In this document: positions 52,306-62,232 of the stretch, piece by piece
Numbering within the stretch: the first letter of the stretch is position 1
Layout of the letters: each line of letters opens with the position of its first letter
Source: Chryseobacterium sp. G0162
GTDB lineage: Bacteria; Bacteroidota; Bacteroidia; Flavobacteriales; Weeksellaceae
Assembly (NCBI RefSeq): GCF_003815715.1
Contig: NZ_CP033922.1
Coordinates: 3,024,001-3,088,000, forward strand
Direction: 5' to 3'
DNA length: 64,000 nt
Notes under the pieces: model-generated
What the model was told of the DNA's origin: nothing
The model's database searches: none
Seen by the model: only the letters and a program-made list of their open reading frames with translations
Made by a program: the position numbers and the translations under genes

Positions 52306-53382
52306 ATGGAAGAAAAGCAGTTGGGAAAAGAATTTGACTATAAAGGTTTTTGGGATTGGTTCTTAACAAAAGAAAAAGACTTTTATGATGCCGTTAAAAA
52401 CCGAGGTCAGGAATCTATTGAAAAAGATTTTTTTGACCATATTGCTCCCAGACTCAGCCAGATCAATGAAGGATATTACTTTCTGACCGGAATGAGCGAT
52501 GATTCTACAGCAGAATTAGTTTTAACAGCAGATGGAGAGATCAGGAATGTTGTTTTTATTGAAGAACTTATTGAAGCTGCTCCCCAGCTCAATCATTGGA
52601 AGTTTACTGCTTTAAAACCGGCAATGGATGCAAAGAATGTAAACGTTACGATGGGGGATTACAGGTTTACAAAGGATAATATTTTTTTCTATTCCAATGA
52701 ACAGGAAGAATATCCTGATGAGATAGACCTTGTCTTTGTTTACGATGGAAATGCCGAAAACAAAGAGGCTATCACAACAGGTGTCTGCATCTTTTTAGAT
52801 AATTTTTTAGGGGAATTAAATTTTGCCACACAAATTGATACATTTACCGTTGTAGGAAGAGAGCAAGCCAAACAAGAACTTGTCCCTATTGAAAAGCTGA
52901 AAGATTTTCTACTATGGAGGGAAAGAGAATTTACAGAAAAGTATAAGAGCGTAAAGAGAGCTGATGTGGAAGAAGAATTTTCTGTTCTCAGAGCTACTTT
53001 AGATAATGAGAAACCTCTTATCGCCTGTATGAATCTTCCTTTACTGAATTATGATGCAAAGGCTTCCTATCCATGGATTTCAGTTCTTACATTTCATTAT
53101 CACGGAGAGAACAATGATGGACTTCCTGAAAAAGAAGATTTTGAAAAATTAAGTGATATTGAAGATAAAGTCATTGAAGATCTAAAAGAGAAAGGATATT
53201 TGTATATAGGCAGAGAAACGGCAGATAATAGCAAAGAAAGCTATTTTGCCGGTAAAGATTTCAGAGAAATCTCTAAAGCTTTTAAAGCCATAAAAGATAA
53301 TAATCCTGAATATCAAATTTCATTCAGAATCTTTAAAGATAAATATTGGCAGTATTTTAAATACTATAATAATGCTGTTTAA
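52306..53382 (+). CDS. DUF695 domain protein
   Basis: A 358-residue soluble protein. The N-terminal ~200 residues are an uncharacterised domain (FDYKGFWDWFLTKEKDFYDA near the start). The C-terminal ~145 match DUF695 (WISVLTFHYHGENNDGLPEK, IEDKVIEDLKEKGYLYIGRE and a final FRIFKDKYWQYFKYY). The function of the family is unknown. It starts 20 nt after hutI and probably shares its transcript; a terminator follows. Confidence 0.75.
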   Translation: MEEKQLGKEFDYKGFWDWFLTKEKDFYDAVKNRGQESIEKDFFDHIAPRLSQINEGYYFLTGMSDDSTAELVLTADGEIRNVVFIEELIEAAPQLNHWKFTALKPAMDAKNVNVTMGDYRFTKDNIFFYSNEQEEYPDEIDLVFVYDGNAENKEAITTGVCIFLDNFLGELNFATQIDTFTVVGREQAKQELVPIEKLKDFLLWREREFTEKYKSVKRADVEEEFSVLRATLDNEKPLIACMNLPLLNYDAKASYPWISVLTFHYHGENNDGLPEKEDFEKLSDIEDKVIEDLKEKGYLYIGRETADNSKESYFAGKDFREISKAFKAIKDNNPEYQISFRIFKDKYWQYFKYYNNAV

Positions 53383-53388
53383 AATTAG

Positions 53389-53420
53389 AATGTGGAAGAA
53401 TTTTTTTTCCACATTTTTTA
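53389..53420 (+). terminator. Probable terminator after the DUF695 gene
   Basis: AATGTGGAA (53389-53397) pairs with TTCCACATT (53407-53415) around an A/T loop, followed by Ts. Confidence 0.65.
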
Positions 53421-53810
53421 TGGATAAAATTATCTCTCCCACTTCCTTAAAATCATAGAGCCCTAAGCTAAAAACTATGTGTTTTAAAAGCATGGTAGTC
53501 TAATGTTTACAATGATCTGTGTAATTTGTGACATCTAAGGGAAATCACATAAATACCAAAGGGAAGTTCTGTTGGTCGACAACGATAGAAAGCCATAGGG
53601 CCAAATCATAAAATCTTCCATATTTTTCATATTTTCTATAAGTTTTCTTATCTTGCGCTGCAATTAGCGTTGATTTTTAGATAAATAACGCATTTTTCTA
53701 TAGTTCTTAAGTGCACCGGAAAAACTGGATATTTTATTATTTCTCAGTACTTTTTTTACAGCTATATCCCGTACAAGGAAAACTTGTCAATATTATAAAC
53801 GAACATAAAA
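53421..53810. other. Intergenic region before the BCCT gene
   Basis: About 390 bp; no gene, repeat or clear -7 box is seen. The separation suggests that the BCCT gene has its own promoter. Confidence 0.5.
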
Positions 53811-55826
53811 ATGATGAATTTTAAAAATATTAGATCTACTTTTAACAAAGGGGTTACTATTCCGAGTTTGATATTTATTATAGGAACCTGTTTTCTTTCA
53901 GCGGTATATCCAAAACCGACTGAAAGCATCCTGAATGAGATTAAACAATTTATATTTGTCAACTTAAACTGGGTGTATGTATGGTCTGTAACGTTATTCG
54001 TTATTTTTCTGGTATACTTGTTATTCAGTAAATATGCCAATATAAAGCTTGGGGCTAATGACAGTAAACCGGAATATTCTTTCTTTTCCTGGATTTCCAT
54101 GTTGTTTGCCGCTGGAATGGGGATCGGATTGATTTATTTCAGTGTGGCAGAACCTATGCAGCACTATTCCTCAGAAGTTTTCGCAGACAATCATTATGTA
54201 AGCCGGGCTAAGCAGGCGCAGCTCTATACCTTTTTCCATTGGGGAATTCATGCGTGGGCAATTTATGGAGTAGTAGGACTTTCTTTGTCTTATTTTGCAT
54301 ACCGTTACAGATTACCTCTTTCATTAAGAAGCTGTTTTTATCCACTGTTAAAAGATAAAATTAACGGAAAATGGGGAAATGCCATTGACGTTTTTGCTTT
54401 ATGTTGTACTTTTTTCGGAATTACAACAACCTTAGGTTTTGGAGTCGTACAGATTAGTTCAGGATTAAATATTCTTCACGTTACTCCGGAGAATAGTTTT
54501 ACGTATCAGATTATCATTGTAGTTACTCTTGTCACTCTTTCCGTTATATCCGCCATTTCAGGAGTAGGGAAGGGAGTAAAGATTTTAAGTAATATTAATG
54601 TAGTCAGTGTGATCGGTCTCCTTCTTTTTGTATTAATATTGGGGCCAACAGTTTATCTGATTGGAAGCTTTACAGAAGGGCTGGGAAACTATATCAATAA
54701 CTTCTTCAATCTTACCTTCAATACCCATGTTTATGAGAAAAATGCATTGCCATGGTTTTACGACTGGACGATTTTATATTGGGCATGGTGGATTTCATGG
54801 TCCCCTTACGTAGGTTTATTTATTGCAAGAATTTCTAAAGGAAGAACTATCAAAGAGTTTATTCTGGCAGTTTTAATACTTCCTACATTATTCAATTTTA
54901 TATGGATGTCCGTATTTGGAAACAGTGCTATTTGGTTCGATTTAAATGTTGCCAATGGGCAATTAAGCCAATTTGCAACAGATCCGGATGCCTTAATGTT
55001 CCGTTTCCTGGATTATTTACCCTTATCAGAGTTTACAGGATTCTTCGTCATCCTTATCATTCTTATCTTTTTTGTAACATCAGCAGATTCTGGGATATTT
55101 GTGATGAACAGTATTGCCACTAAAAATGCCAGTAAATCTCCAAAATGGCAAATTGTATTCTGGGGAGTACTACTGGCTGTTCTTTCCCTTTTATTACTGA
55201 ATGTAGGAGGTTTGAAAGCACTGCAAAGTATGACCTTAATTACCGCATTGCCGTTTTCTATTGTGGTTATTTTGTTCATTGTAAGCTTGATGAAAGGATT
55301 AGTGATTGACCAGAAATATTACGATACAAATTTTTCAGCCTCTACAGTGCCATGGTCTGGTGAATTCTGGAAAGAACGATTAAAAAATATCGTTTCTTTT
55401 AAAGATAATGCTTCTGTAGACCGTTTTATTAATGTGAAAGCAAAAGAAGCCTTTACAGATTTACAGCAGGAATTTGCAGCTAATGGAATTGAAGCTAAAA
55501 TAAATCATCATCAAAATCCTGTCAGAATAGAAATCGAAATCCATCAGGGAGTTGTTAATAACTTCGTTTATGGAGTGGAAAATAAAATAAAAACAGTTTC
55601 TGAATATATCATGAATGAAGAGAACCTTCCGGATCTTGACGATAATAAAACACATTATCCAAGATCCTATTTTGGAGATGGAAGAGAAGGTTATGATGTT
55701 CAGTATTTTACCAAAAATGAACTGATTTCTGATGTACTGAAACATTACGAACGGTTTTTAGAAATTATTTCAGAAGAACGAAACGAAATGTTTATCAGCA
55801 GCAATGCCAATCAGAATAAGGATTAA
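53811..55826 (+). CDS. BCCT family betaine/carnitine/choline-type transporter
   Basis: A 671-residue inner-membrane protein with twelve predicted helices (about 15-510) and a cytoplasmic C-terminal domain of about 150 residues. Family signatures are MLFAAGMGIGLIYFSVAEPM, FFHWGIHAWAIYG and the tryptophan-rich YWAWWISWSPYVGLFIARIS. BCCT proteins import quaternary ammonium compounds by sodium or proton symport; the long C-terminus may be regulatory. It lies between hutI and hutG, so another amino-acid-related substrate is possible but unproven. The first two codons are both ATG. Confidence 0.92.
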   Translation: MMNFKNIRSTFNKGVTIPSLIFIIGTCFLSAVYPKPTESILNEIKQFIFVNLNWVYVWSVTLFVIFLVYLLFSKYANIKLGANDSKPEYSFFSWISMLFAAGMGIGLIYFSVAEPMQHYSSEVFADNHYVSRAKQAQLYTFFHWGIHAWAIYGVVGLSLSYFAYRYRLPLSLRSCFYPLLKDKINGKWGNAIDVFALCCTFFGITTTLGFGVVQISSGLNILHVTPENSFTYQIIIVVTLVTLSVISAISGVGKGVKILSNINVVSVIGLLLFVLILGPTVYLIGSFTEGLGNYINNFFNLTFNTHVYEKNALPWFYDWTILYWAWWISWSPYVGLFIARISKGRTIKEFILAVLILPTLFNFIWMSVFGNSAIWFDLNVANGQLSQFATDPDALMFRFLDYLPLSEFTGFFVILIILIFFVTSADSGIFVMNSIATKNASKSPKWQIVFWGVLLAVLSLLLLNVGGLKALQSMTLITALPFSIVVILFIVSLMKGLVIDQKYYDTNFSASTVPWSGEFWKERLKNIVSFKDNASVDRFINVKAKEAFTDLQQEFAANGIEAKINHHQNPVRIEIEIHQGVVNNFVYGVENKIKTVSEYIMNEENLPDLDDNKTHYPRSYFGDGREGYDVQYFTKNELISDVLKHYERFLEIISEERNEMFISSNANQNKD

Positions 55827-55951
55827 AAAATAAGCTATTCATCTTACAATAAATTCTTTAGGTAATATATGAAAGGAGTTTTTATATGTAAACAATATTA
55901 ATTAGCTTTACTGAATAGAATGATGTGACTAAAATTGAATTTTAAAGGATT

Positions 55952-56875
55952 ATGCTTCAAAATATTTGGCAGGGTAGATTAGATGGGGAAGAGCTTCTTT
56001 TCCACAGACTATTTCAGAGAGTAAAGGAAGAACAGAATTACGACAATATTTTAACGAATGATTTTGCATTGCATGGTTTTGCCGTGGATGAAGGAGTCAG
56101 GAGGAATAAAGGCCGTCAGGGTGCTAAAGATGCCTCCAACGTGATCCGAAAAAATATGTCTAATTTTCCGGTGATTCTTCCCAATTTCTCTATGCTGGAT
56201 TTTGGAAACGTTACCTGTGAAGACGGTAATCTTGAGAATGCTCAGAATAATTTGGCTAAAAATGTTTCAAAAGTACTTTTAAAAGGAGGAAAATCGCTTG
56301 TTCTGGGTGGTGGACATGAAGTGACCTATGCTCATTATTTAGGGATTAAAACAGCCTTTCCGGAGCAAAAAATAGGAATTATCAATATTGATGCTCACTT
56401 TGATAACAGACAGCCGGAAAAAGGAGTAGGACCAAGCTCAGGAACAGGATTCTGGCAAATTGCTCAGGAAGGCCCTATCAATTCTCTTCACATTGGGATT
56501 CAAAGAAACTCAAACACCTTGAAACTCTTTGATACCGCACATCAATATGGAATGAAGTATATCCTTTCGGACGAATTGTTTTTTGAAAACCTTCCTTCCA
56601 TTTATCAACGCATCGATGACTTGCTGGAGAACGTGGATTATGCCTATCTCACTATTTGTATGGATGTTTTTAATGCATCTATCGCTCCGGGGGTTTCAGC
56701 TTCAGCATATAATGGTATCTTTGCAGATGCAACCTTTATGCATTTTTACAGGCATATCTTAAAAAACAAAAAACTGGTTGCACTGGACGTGGCAGAAGTC
56801 AATCCGTCGTTCGATATTCAGGACAGGACGGCAAGGCTGGCAGCTTGTCTGGTGAATGAATGGCTGATGATTTAA
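55952..56875 (+). CDS. hutG: Formimidoylglutamase
   Basis: A 307-residue manganese hydrolase of the arginase family cleaving N-formimino-glutamate to glutamate and formamide, the last step of the hut pathway. Metal-binding motifs are GGGHEVTYAHYLG at about 118-130, NIDAHFDNRQ at about 147-156, and ICMDVFNASIAPGVSA at about 232-247. The Hut assignment, rather than arginase or agmatinase, is supported by hutI nearby. A -7-like box TAGCTTTA (55903-55910) lies upstream, with the last base off consensus. Confidence 0.9.
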   Translation: MLQNIWQGRLDGEELLFHRLFQRVKEEQNYDNILTNDFALHGFAVDEGVRRNKGRQGAKDASNVIRKNMSNFPVILPNFSMLDFGNVTCEDGNLENAQNNLAKNVSKVLLKGGKSLVLGGGHEVTYAHYLGIKTAFPEQKIGIINIDAHFDNRQPEKGVGPSSGTGFWQIAQEGPINSLHIGIQRNSNTLKLFDTAHQYGMKYILSDELFFENLPSIYQRIDDLLENVDYAYLTICMDVFNASIAPGVSASAYNGIFADATFMHFYRHILKNKKLVALDVAEVNPSFDIQDRTARLAACLVNEWLMI

Positions 56876-57013
56876 GATAAAGCTATATTCTTCCGATAGA
56901 GAAAATCATTCTTTTATTGACCCTTAAGGAATAGAATTTGCTGACTTTATCGTGCTTTTAAAATAAAAGCACTCATAAATTCATTAGCTGAATTTAAAAA
57001 CAGAAATTATATT

Positions 57014-58309
57014 ATGGAACAATTTATTGAAAACAAGCTTATTAAAGCAGATGACGTGTTTTCAGTGTGGCGCAAAGTGCCGTTTGAAGAAAAGCAGAAG
57101 TTAATTGGAAAAGCGGCAGAAATACTAAAAAATAATTCAGAGAAATTTGGAAGGATCATTACTACTGAAATGAATAAACCTATTTCGGAATCCATTGCTG
57201 AGGTAGAGAAATGTGCTTTAATGATGCATTATTATGCTGATGCTGAAAATATTTTGAAACCTGAAAAAATAGAATCCGAATTTACCTATTCTGAAGTTCA
57301 TTATGCTCCGAAAGGAGTCATCCTGGGAGTAATGCCTTGGAATTTTCCGTTCTGGCAGGTGTTGAGGTTTGCGGTCCCTGCAATCTTAGCAGGAAATACA
57401 GTGGTTCTAAAACATGCTTCAATTTGTTTCGGAAGTGGAAATGCAATAGAAGAAGTTCTTTTAGAAGCAGGTTTTCCGGAAGGGGTATTTCAAAATCTTG
57501 AAGTAGGTCACAAAGCGGTAAAAGAGATCCTTGAACATGATGCCGTAAAAGGAGTAAGTCTTACCGGTAGTGGTAAAGCTGGAGGTGAAGTAGCCTCTAT
57601 TGCAGGTTTAAACATCAAAAAATCTTTACTTGAATTAGGAGGAAGTGATGCATTCATCATTTTTGAAGATGGAGATCTTGAATCAGCGGCAAAAGCTGGT
57701 GCAAAATCAAGACTGCAGAACTGTGGACAAACCTGTACTGCAGCTAAAAGATTTATTATTGATGAAAAGATTGAAGATCAGTTTCTACCCATTTTCATTG
57801 AGGAATATAAGAAGTATGAAATTGGAGATCCTTTGAATAAAGACACAAAATTAGCTGGGATGGCAAGACCTGACTTAGCCGATGAGTTGGAAGCTCAATT
57901 TAACAGAGCATTGGAAAATGGCGCAGAAATTATCCTTCCTTTGGAAAGAGTTTCTGATAATGAATTTAAACCTGGTTTAATCAGAGTTCAGGAAGGAAAT
58001 CCAATTTTAAAAGAAGAACTTTTTGGACCTCTTGGGATGGTGATGATTGCTAAAAATGCTGAAGAAGCATTACAAATTGCTAACGATATTCCTTTCGGAC
58101 TTTCCAATTCGGTTTGGACTAAAGATAAAGACCGTCAGTTATTCTTTATTGAAAATCTTGAGTCAGGAACGGTTAATATCAACAGAATGACCAGTTCTGA
58201 CCCGCGTTTCCCTTTTGGTGGATCAAAGGCTTCAGGATACGGAACAGAGCTTTCTTTACACGCTTTAAAAGAGTTTGTAACAGCGAAGACTATTGTAGGT
58301 AATAATTGA
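57014..58309 (+). CDS. NAD(P)-dependent aldehyde dehydrogenase, succinate-semialdehyde type
   Basis: A 431-residue ALDH. The cofactor region includes GVMPWNFPFWQV and LTGSGKAGGEVA. The general-base glutamate is in LELGGSDAFI and the catalytic cysteine in NCGQTCTAAKRF. It ends with the NRMTSSDPRFPFGGSKASG motif typical of the short succinate-semialdehyde dehydrogenases (YneI/GabD class). It is some 20-25 residues shorter than YneI at the N-terminus. It follows hutG by 138 nt and precedes a WG-repeat gene by only 3 nt. Substrate is inferred from the family. Confidence 0.87.
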   Translation: MEQFIENKLIKADDVFSVWRKVPFEEKQKLIGKAAEILKNNSEKFGRIITTEMNKPISESIAEVEKCALMMHYYADAENILKPEKIESEFTYSEVHYAPKGVILGVMPWNFPFWQVLRFAVPAILAGNTVVLKHASICFGSGNAIEEVLLEAGFPEGVFQNLEVGHKAVKEILEHDAVKGVSLTGSGKAGGEVASIAGLNIKKSLLELGGSDAFIIFEDGDLESAAKAGAKSRLQNCGQTCTAAKRFIIDEKIEDQFLPIFIEEYKKYEIGDPLNKDTKLAGMARPDLADELEAQFNRALENGAEIILPLERVSDNEFKPGLIRVQEGNPILKEELFGPLGMVMIAKNAEEALQIANDIPFGLSNSVWTKDKDRQLFFIENLESGTVNINRMTSSDPRFPFGGSKASGYGTELSLHALKEFVTAKTIVGNN

Positions 58310-58312
58310 TAT

Positions 58313-60250
58313 ATGAAGAAATCACTCTTATTATCTTTTCTGTTTGGATTTATTTTAAGCTTTGCCCAAAAGCAGCTTACTATAGATAGATTGGGAGTGG
58401 TTACAGATTCTGTGGAGATTAAATATCTAAAGAAAGAATATAAAATTATAGGCGTATTTCACAAGGTCTCTCCAAAGTCTGAAGTGAAATATGCTCGTAT
58501 TTTAAAAGAAGATCGTAGTGGGATTCCTTATTGGGGGTATATTAATCTAAAGAAGGAAGAAATAATCCCACCAAAATATCTATCTGTTTCACCTTTTGAG
58601 AACGGATATATATTAGTCAAAGATAACGTTGAAATCAGTACAGAATACAAGTGTGGCAGCCAGAAACCTTGTGTTAGACAGGAGAGAAAAGCATATTATT
58701 ACTTTGTTGACAGTCAAAATAAAAAAGTTTCTGATTATTTTGATGAGGTGAAAAAAGATAAAAGTGGTGATTTTTATGACTGTCGTATAAATAACATTCA
58801 AAAGATACTTGATGCGTCTTCTTTAAAGGTTGTAGCAGATTCAAAAGGAGAATATAGAATATTGATTTTAAATAGAGGGAATGATTATCGATTGAAGGCT
58901 TATACAAATAATAGAGAGGACTTTTTAGATAAGGAAGGCAAGCCTTTAACCGGTTTTAAATACAAATCAATAGATTCTCGTAATGGATTCCTTTTTGTGG
59001 GATTATATATTAACAGTGAAGTAACAAAGTATACCCTGCTTAACCCTTATACCAAAATCCCTTTTAATAATAATCTTTTAATAGATTATATTTCTGAGAG
59101 TATTAAAGGTAGTAATACCGTTATTGTAAGAAATGAAGAAAAATACTTTCTGATTAATAATAATGGTTTTGTAAAGTCTAAACAATATGACTATCTTAAA
59201 CAATATGGCAGTTCAATTTTATTTTTGGATAAAGAAAATATTGGATTATTAAATTTGAAGGGGAAAGAGGTTTTAAAATCTCCGAATATTTACATTGAAA
59301 GTCATGCATTAAGAGATACTGTTGATTCTCCGGTTTATGTTTTTGAAAAAAAAGATGGAACCCTGAATTTTATTGATATAAAAAAGGTGAAATTAAAAAA
59401 AACCGATGCTATATACTTAAATAACTTGTCAGAAACAGTTTCTTTTACTGATAAAAAGTCAATTCTGGAAAATAAATATTTTGTAGCAATAGGTAAGAAT
59501 AAGAAGAAAGGCGTTCTTGATTTTAATGGAAAATTATTAGTTCCTTATATTTATGAGGATATTAATCCTGTTGATAATACAGGTTACTTTCTCGCTACTA
59601 ATTTAGGTCTTAAGACAGGTCTGATTAGTGCTAATAATACAACTATTCTTCCTTTTACCAACGAATATTCTGCTTCAAGGGATATCTATTACATTAAAGA
59701 TACGACTCAGATTAATAATATAAAATCTTATTTTTTTATCTGGAAAATAAATGATAAAGTGGGGACTATTGATTATGCTAATAAGACAATAGATCCTTTT
59801 GAATTTGATTTTCAGGAGCCTTACGAGAATTTTATTGCCTATGGTAAGAATTCTAAAATGGGGATTATGACAAAGAATGGGAAAGTAATTCCTGCAGAAT
59901 ATAATAAAAGTTATGCTTTGCTTGAAAACGGTATTTATTATTTGTTTAAAGATAAAAACCTTGTTGGTATTGATGAAAATAATAATATGGTTTTTAAAAC
60001 AGATTTTATTCTTAGCTATCCGAAATTTGCAGAACCAATTGTTCTTGATGAGCGGTTAATATATTTAAGAGATCAGGATACTTCTTATATATTGAATCTT
60101 AATGGAAGCCAATTCTTGAAGTTTTACAATAAAGTTTGGTCTTATTCTAACGGAATAGGAATTTCTACTGATGGGATTTTATTTGATCTCTACAAAAACA
60201 ACTATGAATATTATTACAAAGATAGATTTATCAGTAATGATTTTAAGTAA
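58313..60250 (+). CDS. Secreted WG-repeat-like protein
   Basis: A 645-residue protein with a signal peptide (MKKSLLLSFLFGFILSFAQ). It is built of beta-rich units resembling WG/KWG repeats, seen best in GKNKKKGVLDFNGKLLVPYI, GLKTGLISANNTTILPF and GKNSKMGIMTKNGKVIPAEY. Such repeats form solenoids or propellers, often at the cell envelope; the function is unknown. It starts 3 nt after the aldehyde dehydrogenase and is probably co-transcribed. A perfect 17-bp terminator follows. It is more AT-rich (Asn/Lys/Ile) than its neighbours. Confidence 0.75.
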   Translation: MKKSLLLSFLFGFILSFAQKQLTIDRLGVVTDSVEIKYLKKEYKIIGVFHKVSPKSEVKYARILKEDRSGIPYWGYINLKKEEIIPPKYLSVSPFENGYILVKDNVEISTEYKCGSQKPCVRQERKAYYYFVDSQNKKVSDYFDEVKKDKSGDFYDCRINNIQKILDASSLKVVADSKGEYRILILNRGNDYRLKAYTNNREDFLDKEGKPLTGFKYKSIDSRNGFLFVGLYINSEVTKYTLLNPYTKIPFNNNLLIDYISESIKGSNTVIVRNEEKYFLINNNGFVKSKQYDYLKQYGSSILFLDKENIGLLNLKGKEVLKSPNIYIESHALRDTVDSPVYVFEKKDGTLNFIDIKKVKLKKTDAIYLNNLSETVSFTDKKSILENKYFVAIGKNKKKGVLDFNGKLLVPYIYEDINPVDNTGYFLATNLGLKTGLISANNTTILPFTNEYSASRDIYYIKDTTQINNIKSYFFIWKINDKVGTIDYANKTIDPFEFDFQEPYENFIAYGKNSKMGIMTKNGKVIPAEYNKSYALLENGIYYLFKDKNLVGIDENNNMVFKTDFILSYPKFAEPIVLDERLIYLRDQDTSYILNLNGSQFLKFYNKVWSYSNGIGISTDGILFDLYKNNYEYYYKDRFISNDFK

Positions 60251-60286
60251 AAAACTCCCGGAAATCAATTTCCGGGAGTTTTTTGT
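60249..60286 (+). terminator. Bidirectional terminator between the WG-repeat gene and pyk
   Basis: A perfect 17-bp stem (60249-60265 with 60268-60284, core ACTCCCGGAAAT/ATTTCCGGGAGT) with flanking A and T runs. Confidence 0.92.
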
Positions 60287-60320
60287 ATGCTTTGGCAAAA
60301 AGTAACTTTGCTTATTGCTT

Positions 60321-61766
60321 TTAAACTGTCGTTAATCTCAACGTATTCGTTTTTCCACCTTCATATGACGGAGTTGCATTGATGTTGATAACGAAGTCAC
60401 CAGTTTCAATATAACCGTAGTTATGCGTTAACATATTTACCTGGATAATCGTTTCATCAGTAGACTTCTTCATATCATAGTAGTAAGCGTGAACACCCCA
60501 AAGAAGGTTTAGCATCGTAATTACTCTTCTGTTACCACTGTAAACAATGATGTGAGAATTTGGTCTGTGTGCTGCAAGCTGGAAAGCCGTATACCCTGAA
60601 TGAGTCAATGTAACAATAGCAGAAACATTCGTTGTTTTAGCAATTCTTACTGCTGCAAGACATACTCTGTTGGTAATGAATCTCTCATCGATACAGTTGT
60701 AGTCTTTTTCAATCGGTTCATTCTTGTGTTGGTAGAAGTGAGTGGTTTCAATGTTTTTCACAATTTTAGCCATGTTTTCTACTACTTGTACAGGATATCT
60801 TCCTACAGAAGTTTCTCCTGAAAGCATTACTGCATCAGCACCATCCAATACAGAGTTCGCAACGTCATTTACTTCCGCTCTGGTTGGCGTTAAACTGTTG
60901 ATCATTGTTTCCATCATCTGTGTTGCGATGATTACCGGTTTAGAATAGAATCTTGCCTTTTCTACCAGGTTTTTCTGGATGGCTGGAACTTCTTCCATTG
61001 GAACTTCAACTCCTAAGTCACCACGGGCAACCATTAGTCCGTCACATTCCAATAAGATTTCTTCAATATTTTTAACCCCTTCAGGCTTTTCAATCTTCGC
61101 AATAATCGGAGTTTTGAATTTACCGTTTGGATGTTTTGCAATTAATTCTTTCAAGTCAATGATATCTTGTGCATGACGTACAAAAGAAAGAGCAATCCAG
61201 TCTACCTCCATATCAAGCATGAAATTAGCATCCTGAATATCCTTCTCTGTTAATGCAGGAAGAGATACCAATGTATTAGGAAGATTAACCCCTTTTTTAG
61301 AGCTTAAAGGTCCCCCTTGAATCGTTTTAGCCTTTACTGTATCTACTTCATTGGTTTCAGTAACTTCTAATACCAGTTTCCCGTCATCAATAAGGATTCT
61401 TTCCCCTACTTTTACATCCTGTGGAAACTGTTGGTAAGTCATGTATACCTTAGTAGAATCTCCCTCGATCTTTTCATTGGTAAAAGTAAGAATATCCCCT
61501 GGATTCAGGTAAGATCCTTCCTTCACGACACCTACTCTTAGCTTAGGTCCCTGAAGGTCTCCTAAAATACCCACTGAATATCCGTACTCGCTGTTTAGTT
61601 CTCTAATTATTTCAATATTGTTTCGAACTAAGTCGTAATCTGCATGGGAAAAATTTATTCTGAAAATATCAACACCCGCCTTCATTAGATCTAACATTAC
61701 CTCCTTCGATGATGAAGCCGGCCCTAGTGTTGCGATAATTTTTGTCTTCTTTAAATACTTATTCAT
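60321..61766 (-). CDS. pyk: Pyruvate kinase
   Basis: A 481-residue glycolytic enzyme converting phosphoenolpyruvate and ADP to pyruvate and ATP. The start at 61766 (MNKYLKKTKIIATLGPAS) is preferred to an upstream in-frame ATG inside the preceding gene. Motifs in order: RINFSHADYD, GDLQGPKLRVG, IALSFVRHAQD, the catalytic-lysine signature IIAKIEKPEGVKNIEEIL, VARGDLGVEVP and ATQMMETM. The C-terminal allosteric domain ends TNTLRLTTV. Its start overlaps the IPExxxVDY gene stop by 8 nt. Confidence 0.95.
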   Translation of the reverse strand: MNKYLKKTKIIATLGPASSSKEVMLDLMKAGVDIFRINFSHADYDLVRNNIEIIRELNSEYGYSVGILGDLQGPKLRVGVVKEGSYLNPGDILTFTNEKIEGDSTKVYMTYQQFPQDVKVGERILIDDGKLVLEVTETNEVDTVKAKTIQGGPLSSKKGVNLPNTLVSLPALTEKDIQDANFMLDMEVDWIALSFVRHAQDIIDLKELIAKHPNGKFKTPIIAKIEKPEGVKNIEEILLECDGLMVARGDLGVEVPMEEVPAIQKNLVEKARFYSKPVIIATQMMETMINSLTPTRAEVNDVANSVLDGADAVMLSGETSVGRYPVQVVENMAKIVKNIETTHFYQHKNEPIEKDYNCIDERFITNRVCLAAVRIAKTTNVSAIVTLTHSGYTAFQLAAHRPNSHIIVYSGNRRVITMLNLLWGVHAYYYDMKKSTDETIIQVNMLTHNYGYIETGDFVININATPSYEGGKTNTLRLTTV

Positions 61767-62232
61767 AATACTGGATAATTTGATAAAGTTCCTCATCAGA
61801 ACTCAGTGTATAGTCTTGAATTGGAAACACAAGATTTTCAGGGAGCAAAATTACGGAAAAATCAGGAAACTGATCCGAACTATGCAGAATATATTCCACA
61901 CCTACCTGATTATTTAATAAAAATTTAATGTTTTCTTCTTCTGTAAAGAGCTCGGTCTGAACTTTTTTTTGTTTACTTTCTGAAGATTTATTTGAAATGA
62001 AGGTGAAACAGGTCTTGGAAAACTTGTGGTAGGCCTCAAACCTGGGAAAAAGATAATCATAATAATCTCCATGAAAGACAAGATCTTTTTTTCTTGAAAA
62101 ACTGAGATTGTTAAGTTGATTTATTTTGTAGAAAAACTCATGAGCGGGTATATCTTTTGCTAATCTTACCAATCCTATGGCAATATCTTCAAATTCTATA
62201 TCATCAAGATCATAAAGTTTTTGAATTTCCAA
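61759..62232 (-). CDS. IPExxxVDY family protein
   Basis: A 157-residue protein of the small Bacteroidota family named for its IPExxxVDY motif, here the variant LPENLVFPIQDY near residues 133-144. The start overlaps the rnc stop region by 23 nt and the end overlaps pyk by 8 nt, so rnc, this gene and pyk are translationally coupled. This neighbourhood is conserved in flavobacteria. No function is known. Confidence 0.82.
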   Translation of the reverse strand: MEIQKLYDLDDIEFEDIAIGLVRLAKDIPAHEFFYKINQLNNLSFSRKKDLVFHGDYYDYLFPRFEAYHKFSKTCFTFISNKSSESKQKKVQTELFTEEENIKFLLNNQVGVEYILHSSDQFPDFSVILLPENLVFPIQDYTLSSDEELYQIIQYYE

